Origin: Liolophura sinensis
Taxonomy: Eukaryota > Mollusca > Polyplacophora > Chitonida > Chitonidae
Length of the DNA stretch: 38,817 nt
NCBI RefSeq assembly: GCF_032854445.1
Contig: NW_027018339.1
Coordinates: forward strand, 1 to 38,817
Direction of reading: 5' to 3'
This document shows positions 24,031 to 34,887 of this stretch, piece by piece. Position 1 is the first letter of the stretch. Each line of letters starts with the position of its first letter. Made by a program: the position numbers and the translations under genes. The notes below the pieces were generated by a model. That model was given only the letters and a program-made list of their open reading frames with translations, did not search any database and was not told where the DNA came from.

Positions 24031-25548
24031 AAGTGGGTTAGTGTTCAGTTGTACTTTTTACAGCAGACTGTATCAAGTACCTTGTGTTTTTCACGTACAA
24101 ATGGTGTGGTTTTTCTACACGTAGATAAAGACATTGAGATTGTCTTGCACTTAGAAGTAAGGCAATTGCTGGGTGAGTTAAATGGGCTTAGCCCAAAGAT
24201 TTCAGGTCTTCTTGGCTACCGAAGGGCACATAACTTATAGTCAAAAGTTGAATATAGTAATGACCAGTCGCGATTGTACAGAATGCAGTGTAGCCGGTTT
24301 CAATTAACAAAAAGACCAGGCAAAAATGCAAAAGTGGAAAAACTGTTCCAGTGCTGCTGGTAAGAGGCTAATCCGACGTATTTTGTGACGAGAAATCGAA
24401 TTATGCAAACCGCGTTGCTGTCCGACCAATACTTTTGCCTGTAGTGACAATTGAATGATCATTTATGTCATAATCACGTGCCCAGCAACGGCTCTTACTC
24501 CATGGAAACCAGGGAAATTTGCAATTTTTCAACAGCTGCCGATGCCTGGCTCAATTCCGTATCTTTTGGCACCTTGTTCATGTGGGTCTGTGGTCAGTTG
24601 TACTTTTTACAGCAGACTGTATCAAGTACCTTGTGTTTTTTATGTACAAATGGTGTGGTTTTTCTACACGTAGATAAAGACATTGAGATTGTCTTGGACT
24701 TAGAAGTAAGACAATTGCCGGGTGAGTTAAATGGGCTTGGCCCAAAGATTTCAGGTCTTCTGGGCTACCGAAGGGCACATAACTTATAGTCAAAAGTTGA
24801 ATATAGTAATGACCAGTCGCGATTGTACAGAGTACAGTGTAGCCGATTTCAATTAACAAAAAGACCAGGTAAAAATGCAAAAGTGTAAAAACTGTTCCAG
24901 TGCTACTAGTAACAGCCTAATCCGACGTATTTTGTGACGAGAAATCGAATGGTGCAATCCGCGTTGCTCTCCGACCAAAACTTTTGGCTGAAACGACAAT
25001 TGAATGATCATTTATGTCATAATCACGTGCGTAGAAACGGCTATTACTCCATGGAAACCAGGGAAATTTGCAATTTTTCAACAGCTGCCGATGCCTGGCT
25101 CAATTCCGCATCTTTTGGTACTTTACTGAAGTGGGTCAGTGTTCAGTTGTACTTTTTACAGCAGACTGTATCAAGTACCTTGTGGTTTTCACGTACAAAT
25201 GGTGTGGTTTTTCTACACGTAGATAAAGACATTGAGATTGTCTTGCACTTAGAAGTAAGGCAATTGCTGGGTGAGTTAAATGGGCTTAGCCCAAAGATTT
25301 CAGGTCTTCTGGGCTACCGAAGGGCACATAACTTATAGTCAAAAGTTGAATATAGTAATGACCAGTCGCGATTGTACAGAGTGCAGTGTACCCGGTTTCA
25401 ATTAACAAAAAGACCAGGCAAAAATGCAAAAGTGGTAAAACTGTTCCAGTGCTGCTGGTAAGAGGCTAATCCGACGTATTTTGTGACGAGAAATCGAATT
25501 ATGCAAACCGCGTTGCTGTCCGACCAATACTTTTGCCTGTAGTGACAA
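23901..25548. repeat. d-a-b trimer, second copy with chimeric b unit
   Basis: Anchors are at 23901 (d-like, TTACCTGAAG with one extra C), 24451 (a) and 25000 (b start). The last unit begins as type b (GGCTGAAACGAC, TGCGTAGAAACGGC, GGTACTTTACTG). By about 25240 it has changed to another type (TTGCACTTA, CTTAGCCC, TTCAGGTC, TGCAGTGTACCCGG, then GAATTATGC). A breakpoint therefore lies in the second half of its first 250 bases. This chimera also hosts the longest open frame in the window (24934-25338). Confidence 0.83.
24934..25338 (+). other. Longest open frame in the window, judged non-coding
   Basis: This 134-codon frame exists because the host unit combines two stop-removing variants: GGCTGAAACGAC in place of CTG-TAG-TGA before the anchor, and TTCAGGTC in place of TTGACGTC near the end. 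It opens on GTG, and the first ATG is five codons later. Equivalent frames of 100-122 codons occur in many units, often opening on TTG. X units interrupt the frame with TAA in CCTTATAAATG, and patches with indels shift it. The opposite strand has frames of similar length (for example 22392-22799). The translation resembles no family I know. I read it as a chance frame in a repeat whose length is divisible by three. Confidence 0.8.
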
Positions 25549-27196
25549 CTGAATGATCATTTATGTCATAATCACGTGCCCAGCAACGGCTCTTACTCCA
25601 TGGAAACCAGGGAAATTTGCAATTTTTCAACAGCTGCCGATGCCTGGCTCAATTCCGTATCTTTTGGCACCTTGTTCATGTGGGTCTGTGGTCAGTTGTA
25701 CTTTTTACAGCAGACTGTATCAAGTACCTTGTGTTTTTTATGTACAAATGGTGTGGTTTTTCTACACGTAGATAAAGACATTGAGATTGTCTTGGACTTA
25801 GAAGTAAGACAATTGCCGGGTAAGTTAAATGGGCTTGGCCCAAAGATTTCAGGTCTTCTGGGCTACCGAAGGGCACATAACTTATAGTCAAAAGTTGAAT
25901 ATAGTAATGACCAGTCGCGATTGTACAGAGTACAGTGTAGCCGATTTCAATTAACAAAAAGACCAGGTAAAAATGCAAAAGTGTAAAAACTGTTCCAGTG
26001 CTACTAGTAAGAGGCTAATCCGACGTATTTTGTGACGAGAAATCGAATGGTGCAATCCGCGTTGCTCTCCGACCAATACTTTTGGCTGAAACGACAATTG
26101 AATGATCATTTATGTCATAATCACGTGCGTAGAAACGGCTCTTACTCCATGGAAACCAGGGAAATTTGCAATTTTTCAACAGCTGCCGATGCCTGGCTCA
26201 ATTCCGCATCTTTTGGTACTTTACTGAAGTGGGTCAGTGTTCAGTTGTACTTTTTACAGCAGACTGTATCAAGTACCTTGTGGTTTTCACGTACAAATGG
26301 TGTGGTTTTTCTACACGTAGATAAAGACATTGAGATTGTCCTGCACTTAGAAGTAAGGCAATTGCTGGGTGAGTTAAATGGGCTTGGCCCAAAGATTTGA
26401 CGTCTTCTGGGCTACCGAAGGGCACAAAACTTATAGTCAAAAGATGAATATAGTAATGACCCAGTCGCGATTGTACAGAGTGCAGTGTAGCCTTTTTCAA
26501 TTAACAAAAAGACCAGGCAAAAATGCAAAAGTGGAAAAACTGTTCCAGTGCTGCTGGTAAGAGGCTAATCCGACGTATTTTGTGACGAGAAATCGAATGG
26601 TGCAAACCGCGTTGCTCTCCGACCAATACTTTTGCCTGTAGTGACAATTGAATGATCATTTATGTCATAATCACGTGCCCAGCAACGGCTCTTACTCCAT
26701 GGAAACCAAAGAAATTTGCAATTTTTCAACAGCTGCCGATGCCTGGCTCAATTCCGCATCTTTTGGCACCTTATTCATGTGGGTCTGTGGTCAGTTGTAC
26801 TTTTTACAGCAGACTGTATCAAGTACCTTGTGTTTTTCACGTACAAATGGTGTGGTTTTTCTACACGTAGATAAAGACATTGAGATTGTCTTGCACTTAG
26901 AAGTAAGGCAATTGCTGGGTGAGTTAAATGGGCTTAGCCCAAAGATTTCAGGTCTTCTGGGCTACCGAAGGGCACATAACTTATAGTCAAAAGTTGAATA
27001 TAGTAATGACCAGTCGCGATTGTACAGAGTGCAGTGTAGCCGGTTTCAATTAACAAAAAGACCAGGCAAAAATGCAAAAGTGGTAAAACTGTTCCAGTGC
27101 TGCTGGTAAGAGGCTAATCCGACGTATTTTGTGACGAGAAATCGAATTATGCAAACCGCGTTGCTGTCCGACCAATACTTTTGCCTGTAGTGACAA
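25549..27196. repeat. 3-unit higher-order repeat a-b-c, copy 1
   Basis: Anchors are at 25549 (a), 26098 (b) and 26648 (c). It matches the next trimer at an offset of exactly 1648 bp. The a unit carries the private variant CCGGGTAAG in place of CCGGGTGAG, which is repeated only in the following a unit, and the unit ahead of each a carries GTGGTAAAACTG. The b unit has GGGCACAAAAC, and the c unit has ACCAAAGAAATTT as a private change. Confidence 0.9.
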
Positions 27197-28844
27197 CTGA
27201 ATGATCATTTATGTCATAATCACGTGCCCAGCAACGGCTCTTACTCCATGGAAACCAGGGAAATTTGCAATTTTTCAACAGCTGCCGATGCCTGGCTCAA
27301 TTCCGTATCTTTTGGCACCTTGTTCATGTGGGTCTGTGGTCAGTTGTACTTTTTACAGCAGACTGTATCAAGTACCTTGTGTTTTTTATGTACAAATGGT
27401 GTGGTTTTTCTACACGTAGATAAAGACATTGAGATTGTCTTGGACTTAGAAGTAAGACAATTGCCGGGTAAGTTAAATGGGCTTGGCCCAAAGATTTCAG
27501 GTCTTCTGGGCTACCGAAGGGCACATAACTTATAGTCAAAAGTTGAATATAGTAATGACCAGTCGCGATTGTACAGAGTACAGTGTAGCCGATTTCAATT
27601 AACAAAAAGACCAGGTAAAAATGCAAAAGTGTAAAAACTGTTCCAGTGCTACTAGTAAGAGGCTAATCCGACGTATTTTGTGACGAGAAATCGAATGGTG
27701 CAATCCGCGTTGCTCTCCGACCAATACTTTTGGCTGAAACGACAATTGAATGATCATTTATGTCATAATCACGTGCGTAGAAACGGCTCTTACTCCATGG
27801 AAACCAGGGAAATTTGCAATTTTTCAACAGCTGCCGATGCCTGGCTCAATTCCGCATCTTTTGGTACTTTACTGAAGTGGGTCAGTGTTCAGTTGTACTT
27901 TTTACAGCAGACTGTATCAAGTACCTTGTGGTTTTCACGTACAAATGGTGTGGTTTTTCTACACGTAGATAAAGACATTGAGATTGTCCTGCACTTAGAA
28001 GTAAGGCAATTGCTGGGTGAGTTAAATGGGCTTGGCCCAAAGATTTGACGTCTTCTGGGCTACCGAAGGGCACATAACTTATAGTCAAAAGATGAATATA
28101 GTAATGACCCAGTCGCGATTGTACAGAGTGCAGTGTAGCCTTTTTCAATTAACAAAAAGACCAGGCAAAAATGCAAAAGTGGAAAAACTGTTCCAGTGCT
28201 GCTGGTAAGAGGCTAATCCGACGTATTTTGTGACGACAAATCGAATGGTGCAAACCGCGTTGCTCTCCGACCAATACTTTTGCCTGTAGTGACAATTGAA
28301 TGATCATTTATGTCATAATCACGTGCCCAGCAACGGCTCTTACTCCATGGAAACCAGGGAAATTTGCAATTTTTCAACAGCTGCCGATGCCTGGCTCAAT
28401 TCCGCATCTTTTGGCACCTTATTCATGTGGGTCTGTGGTCAGTTGTACTTTTTACAGCGGACTGTATCAAGTACCTTGTGTTTTTCACGTACAAATGGTG
28501 TGGTTTTTCTACACGTAGATAAAGACATTGAGATTGTCTTGCACTTAGAAGTAAGGCAATTGCTGGGTGAGTTAAATGGGCTTAGCCCAAAGATTTGACG
28601 TCTTCTGGGCTACCGAAGGGCACATAACTTATAGTCAAAAGTTGAATATAGTAATGACCAGTCGCGATTGTACAGAGTACAGTGTAGCCGATTTCAATTA
28701 ACAAAAAGACCAGGCAAAAATGCAAAAGTGGAAAAACTGTTCCAGTGCTGCTGGTAAGAGGCTAATCCGACGTATTTTGTGACGAGAAATCGAATGGTGC
28801 AATCCGCGTTGCTCTCCGACCAATACTTTTGGCTGAAGTGACAA
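27197..28844. repeat. 3-unit higher-order repeat a-b-c, copy 2
   Basis: Anchors are at 27197, 27746 and 28296. It is nearly identical to the previous trimer until the second half of the c unit. There the TTCAGGTC form is replaced by TTGACGTC and the lead-in becomes GCAATCCGCG with GGCTGAAGTGAC. The b unit differs from copy 1 by GGGCACATAAC and GACGACAAATC, both of which match the older b units at 16762 and 20606. The c unit has a private CAGCGGACTG. Confidence 0.9.
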
Positions 28845-29393
28845 TTGAATGATCATTTATGTCATAATCACGTGCCCAGCAACGGCTCTTACTCCATGGA
28901 AACCAGGGAAATTTGCAATTTTTCAACAGCTGCCGATGCCTGGCTCAATTCCGCATCTTTTGGCACCTTATTCATGTGGGTCTGTGGTCAGTTGTACTTT
29001 TTACAGCAGACTGTATCAAGTACCTTGTGTTTTTCACGTACAAATGGTGTGGTTTTTCTACACGTAGATAAAGACATTGAGATTGTCTTGCACTTAGAAG
29101 TAAGGCAATTGCTGGGTGAGTTAAATGGGCTTAGCCCAAAGATTTCAGGTCTTCTGGGCTACCGAAGGGCACATAACTTATAGTCAAAAGTTGAATATAG
29201 TAATGACCAGTCGCGATTGTACAGAGTGCAGTGTAGCCGGTTTCAATTAACAAAAAGACCAGGCAAAAATGCAAAAGTGGAAAAACTGTTCCAGTGCTGC
29301 TGGTAAGATGCTAATCTGACGTATTTTGTGACGAGAAATCGAATGGTGCAAACCGCGTTGCTGTCCGACCAATACTTTTGCCTGTAGTGACAA
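28845..29393. repeat. c-like unit (M53), left end of the right-hand segmental duplication
   Basis: This F/c-type unit (TTATTCATG, TTCAGGTC) has the private variants AAGATGCTAATCTGACG and CTGTCCGACC in its tail. Its body and tail match the unit at 34337-34887, which shares AATCTGACG and CTGTCCGACC. Homology with the copy about 5.5 kb to the right therefore begins within this unit. Confidence 0.78.
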
Positions 29394-30491
29394 TTGAATG
29401 ATCATTTATGTCATAATCACGTGCCCAGCAACGGCTCTTACTCCATGGAAACCAGGGAAATTTGCAATTTTTCAACAGCTGCCGATGCCTGGCTCAATTC
29501 TGCATCTTTTGGCACCTTACTGAAGTGGGTCAGTGTTCAGTTGTACTTTTTACAGCAGACTGTATCAAGTACCTTGTGGTTTTCACGTACAAATGGTGTG
29601 GTTTTTCTACACGTAGATAAAGACATTGAGATTGTCTTGGATCTAGAAGTAAGGCAATTGCTGGGTGAGTTAAATGGGCTTAGCCGAAAGATTTGACGTC
29701 TTCTGGGCTACCGAAGGGCACATAACTTATAGTCAAAAGTTGAATATAGTAATGACCAGTCGCGATTGTACAGAGTGCAGTGTAGCCGATTTCAATTAAC
29801 AAAAAGACGAAGCAAAAATGCAAAAGTGGAAAAACTGTTCCAGTGCTGCTGGTAAGAGGCTAATCCGACGTATTTTGTGAAGAGAAATCGAATGGTGCAA
29901 TTCGCGTTGCTCTCCGACCAATACTTTTGCCTGTAGTGACAATTGAATGATCATTTATGTCATAATCACGTGCCCAGCAACGGCTCTTACTCCATGGAAA
30001 CCAGGGAAATTTGCAATTTTTCAACAGCTGCCGATGCCTGGCTCAATTCCGCATCTTTTGGCACCTTACTGAAGTGGGTCAGTGTTCAATTGTACTTTTT
30101 ACAGCAGACTGTATCAAGTACCTTGTGTTTTTCACGAACAAATGGTGTGGTTTTTCTACACGTAGATAAAGACATTAAGATTTTCTTGCACTTAGAAGTA
30201 AGGCAATTGCTGGGTGAGTTAAATGGGCTTAGCCGAAAGATTTGACGTCTTCTGGGCTACCGAAGGGCACATAACTTATAGTCAAAAGTTGAATATAGTA
30301 ATGACCAGTCGCGATTGTACAGAGTACAGTTTAGCCGATTTCAATTAACAAAAAGACCAGGCAAAAATGCAAAAGTGGAAAAACTGTTCCAGTGCTGCTG
30401 GTAAGAGGCTAATCCGACGTATTTTGTGACGACAAATCGAATGGTGCAAACCGCGTTGCTCTCCGACCAATACTTTTGCCTGTAGTGACAA
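29394..30491. repeat. 2-unit higher-order repeat, copy 1
   Basis: Anchors are at 29394 (K with TTCTGCATC, TTGGATCTAG, CCGAAAG, GTGAAGAGAAATC) and 29943 (K with GTGTTCAATTG, TCACGAAC, GATTTTCTTGC). I see no difference between 29364-30354 and 30462-31452, an apparently perfect 991-bp match at an offset of 1098 bp. The limits are clear: G/C at 29363/30461 and G/C at 30355/31453. Confidence 0.93.
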
Positions 30492-31589
30492 TTGAATGAT
30501 CATTTATGTCATAATCACGTGCCCAGCAACGGCTCTTACTCCATGGAAACCAGGGAAATTTGCAATTTTTCAACAGCTGCCGATGCCTGGCTCAATTCTG
30601 CATCTTTTGGCACCTTACTGAAGTGGGTCAGTGTTCAGTTGTACTTTTTACAGCAGACTGTATCAAGTACCTTGTGGTTTTCACGTACAAATGGTGTGGT
30701 TTTTCTACACGTAGATAAAGACATTGAGATTGTCTTGGATCTAGAAGTAAGGCAATTGCTGGGTGAGTTAAATGGGCTTAGCCGAAAGATTTGACGTCTT
30801 CTGGGCTACCGAAGGGCACATAACTTATAGTCAAAAGTTGAATATAGTAATGACCAGTCGCGATTGTACAGAGTGCAGTGTAGCCGATTTCAATTAACAA
30901 AAAGACGAAGCAAAAATGCAAAAGTGGAAAAACTGTTCCAGTGCTGCTGGTAAGAGGCTAATCCGACGTATTTTGTGAAGAGAAATCGAATGGTGCAATT
31001 CGCGTTGCTCTCCGACCAATACTTTTGCCTGTAGTGACAATTGAATGATCATTTATGTCATAATCACGTGCCCAGCAACGGCTCTTACTCCATGGAAACC
31101 AGGGAAATTTGCAATTTTTCAACAGCTGCCGATGCCTGGCTCAATTCCGCATCTTTTGGCACCTTACTGAAGTGGGTCAGTGTTCAATTGTACTTTTTAC
31201 AGCAGACTGTATCAAGTACCTTGTGTTTTTCACGAACAAATGGTGTGGTTTTTCTACACGTAGATAAAGACATTAAGATTTTCTTGCACTTAGAAGTAAG
31301 GCAATTGCTGGGTGAGTTAAATGGGCTTAGCCGAAAGATTTGACGTCTTCTGGGCTACCGAAGGGCACATAACTTATAGTCAAAAGTTGAATATAGTAAT
31401 GACCAGTCGCGATTGTACAGAGTACAGTTTAGCCGATTTCAATTAACAAAAACACGAAGCAAAAATGCAAAAGTGGAAAAACTGTTCCAGTGCTACTAGT
31501 AAGAGGCTAATCCGACGTATTTTGTGACGAGAAATCGAATGGTGCAAACCGCGTTGCTCTCCAACCAAATCTTTTGCCTGTAGTGACAA
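30492..31589. repeat. 2-unit higher-order repeat, copy 2
   Basis: Anchors are at 30492 and 31041, both units exactly 549 bp. It matches copy 1 without visible difference up to 31452. After that the second unit ends differently (AAACACGAAGC, CTACTAGTAAG, CTCCAACCAAATC). That ending, not the ending of copy 1, is the one shared with the unit at 35438. Confidence 0.93.
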
Positions 31590-33236
31590 TTGAATGATCA
31601 TTTATGTCATAATCACGTGCCCAGCAACGGCTCTTACTCCATGGAAACCAGGGAAATTTGCAATTTTTCAAAAGCTGCCGATGCCTGGCTCAATTCCGCA
31701 TCTTTTGGCACCTTATTCATGTGGGTCAGTGTTCATTTGTACTTTTTACAGCAGTCTGTATCAAGTACCTTGTGTTTTTCACGTACAAATGGTGTGGTTT
31801 TTCTACACGTAGATAAAGACATTAAGATTGTCTTGCACTTAGAAGTAAGGCAATTGCTGGGTGAGTTAAATGGGCTTAGCCCAAAGATTTGACGTCTTCT
31901 GGGCTACCGAAGGGCACATAACTTATAGTCAAAAGTTGAATATAGTAATGACCAGTCGCGATTGTACAGAGTACAGTGTAGCCGATTTCAATTAACAAAA
32001 AGACCAGGTAAAAATGCAAAAGTGGAAAAACTGTTCCAGTGCTACTAGTAAGAGGCTAATCCGACGTATTTTGTGACGAGAAATCGAATGGTGCAAACCG
32101 CGTTGCTCTCCGACCAATACTTTTGGCTGTAGTGACAATTCAATGATCATTTATGTCATAATCACGTGCCCAGCAACGGCTCTTACTCCATGGAAACCAG
32201 GGAAATTTGCAATTTTTCAACAGCTGCCGATGCCTGGCTCAATTCCGCATCTTTTGGCACCTTACTGAAGTGGGTCAGTGTTCAGTTGTACTTTTTTCAG
32301 CAGACTGTATCAAGTACCTTGTGTTTTTCACGTACAAATGGTGTGGTTTTTCTACACGTAGATAAAGACATTAAGATTGTCTTGCACTTAGAAGTAAGGC
32401 AATTGCTGGGTGAGTGAAATGGGCTTAGCCCAAAGATTTGACGTCTTCTGGGCTACCGAAGGGCACATAACTTATAGTCAAAAGTTGAATATAGTAATGA
32501 CCAGTCGCGATTGTACAGAGTACAGTGTAGCCGATTTCAATTAACAAAAAGACCAGGTAAAAATGCAAAAGTGGAAAAACTGTTCCAGTGCTACTGGTAA
32601 GAGGCTATTCCGACGTATTTTGTGACGACAAATCGAATGGTGCAAACCGCGTTGCTCTCCGACCAATACTTTTGGCTGTAGTGACAATTCAATGATCATT
32701 TATGTCATAATCACGTGCCCAGCAACGGCTCCTCCTCCATGGAAACCAGGGAAATTTGAAATTTTTCAACAGCTGCCGATGCCTGGCTCAATTCCGCATC
32801 TTTTGGCACCTTACTGAAGTGGGTCAGTGTTCAGTTGTACTTTTTTCAGCAGACTGTATCAAGTACCTTGTGTTTTTCACGTACAAATGGTGTGGTTTTT
32901 CTACACGTAGATAAAGACATTGAGATTGTCATGCACATAGAAGTAAGGCAATTGCTGGGTGAGTTAAATGGGATTGGCCCAAAGATTTGACGTCTTCTGG
33001 GCTACCGAAGGGCACATAACTTATAGTCAAAAGTTGAATATAGTAATGACCAGTCGCGATTGTACAGAGTACAGTGTAGCCGATTTCAATTAACAAAAAG
33101 ACCAGGCAAAAATGCAAAAGTGGAAAAACTGTTCCAGTGCTGCTGGTAAGAGGCTAATCCGACGTATTTTGTGACGAGAAATCGAATGGTGCAATCCGCG
33201 TTGCTCTCCGACCAATACTTTTGGCTGAAGTGACAA
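31590..33236. repeat. Three K/F units (M58-M60) of the right-hand duplication
   Basis: Anchors are at 31590 (TTCATG with CAAAAGCTGCC and CAGCAGTCTG), 32139 (TTCAATGATC anchor, GTGAGTGAAATGG) and 32688 (TTCAATGATC anchor, GGCTCCTCCTCC, TTTGAAATTT). All three private-variant sets recur in the units at 35994, 36546 and 37093, at offsets of 4404-4407 bp. The match ends at about 32928, where this copy reads GTCATGCACATAG. Confidence 0.88.
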
Positions 33237-34887
33237 TTGAATGATCATTTATGTCATAATCACGTGCCCAGCAACGGCTCTTACTCCATGGAAACCAGGG
33301 AAATTTGCAATTTTTCAACAGCTGCCGATGCCTGGCTCAATTCCGCATCTTTTGGCACCTTACTGAAGTGGGGTTACTGTTCAGTTGTACTTTTTACAGC
33401 AGACTGTATCAAGTACCCTTGTGTTTTTCACGTACAAATGGTGTGGTTTTTCTACACGTAGATAAAGACATTGAGATTGTCTTGCACTTAGAAGTAAGGC
33501 AATTGCTGGGTGAGTTAAATGGGCTGAGCCCAAAGATTTCAGGTCTTCTTGGCTACCGAAGGGCACATAACTTATAGTCAAAAGTTGAATATAGTAATGA
33601 CCAGTCGCGATTGTACAGAGTACAGTGTAGCCGGTTTCAATTAACAAAAAGACGAGGTAAAAATGCAAAAGTGGAAAAACTGTTCCAGTGCTGCTGGTAA
33701 AGAGGCTAATCCGACGTATTTTGTGACGAGAAATCGAATGGTGCAAACCGCGTTGCTCTCGACAATACTTTTGGCTGTAGCGACAATTGAATGATCATTT
33801 ATGTCATAATCACGTGCCCAGCAACGGCTCTTACTCCATGGAAACCAGGGAAATTTGCAATTTTTCAACAGCTGCGATGCCTGGCCTCAATTCCACATTC
33901 TTTTGGCACCTTATAATGTGGGTCAGTGTTCAGTTTGTACTTTTTACAGCAGACTGTATCAAGTACCTTGTGTTTTTCACGTACAAATGGTGTGGTTTTT
34001 CTACACGTAGATAAAGACATTGAGATTGTCTTGCACTTAGAAGTAAGGCAATTGCTGGGTGAGTTGAATGGGCTTAGCCCAAGATTTGACGTCTTCTGGG
34101 GCTACCGAAGGGCACATAACTTATAGTCAAAAGTTGAATATAGTAATGACCAGTCGCGATTGTACAGAGTGCAGTGTAGGCCGATTTCAATTAACAAAAA
34201 GACCAGTAAAAATGCAAAAGTGGAAAAACTGTTCTTGTGCTGCTGGTAAGAGGCTAATCCGACGTATTTTGTGACGAGAAATCGAATGGTGCAAACCGCG
34301 TTGCTCTCCGACCAATACTTTTGGCTGTAGCGACAATTGATTGATCATTGATGTCATAATCACGTGCCCAGCAACGGCTCTTACTCCATGGAAACCAGGG
34401 AAATTTGCAATTTTTCAACAGCTGCCGATGCCTGGCTCAATTCCGCATCTTTTGGCCACCTTATTCATGTGGGTCTGTGGTCAGTTGTACTTTTTACAGC
34501 AGACTGTATCAAGTACCTTGTGTTTTTCACGTACAAATGGTGTGGTTTTTTCTACACGTAGATAAAGACATTGAGATTGTCTGGCACTAGAAGTAAGGCA
34601 ATTGCTGGGGGAGTTAAATGGGCTTAGCCCAAAGATTTCAGGTCTTCTGGGCTACCGAAGGGCACATAACTTATAGTCAAAAGTTGAATATAGTAATGAC
34701 CAGTCGCGATTGTACAGAGTGCAGTGTAGCCGGTTTCAATTAACAAAAAGACCAGGCAAAAATGCAAAAGTGGAAAAACTGTTCCAGTGCTGCTGGTAAG
34801 AGGCTAATCTGACGTATTTTGTGACGAGAAATCGAATGGTGCAAACCGCGTTGCTGTCCGACCAATACTTTTTGCCTGTAGTGACAA
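33237..34887. repeat. Three mixed units (M61-M63), start of the third noisy patch
   Basis: Anchors are at 33237 (d-like, GTGGGGTTACTG, GGCTGAGCC, TTCAGGTC), 33787 (TTATAATGTGG with CCACATTC, an X-like segment in a K background) and 34337 (f-like ATTGATCATTG anchor with F body). One-base indels start at about 33371. These units join features of the left and middle regions, and M63 leads into a repeat of the block that starts in M53. Confidence 0.78.
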
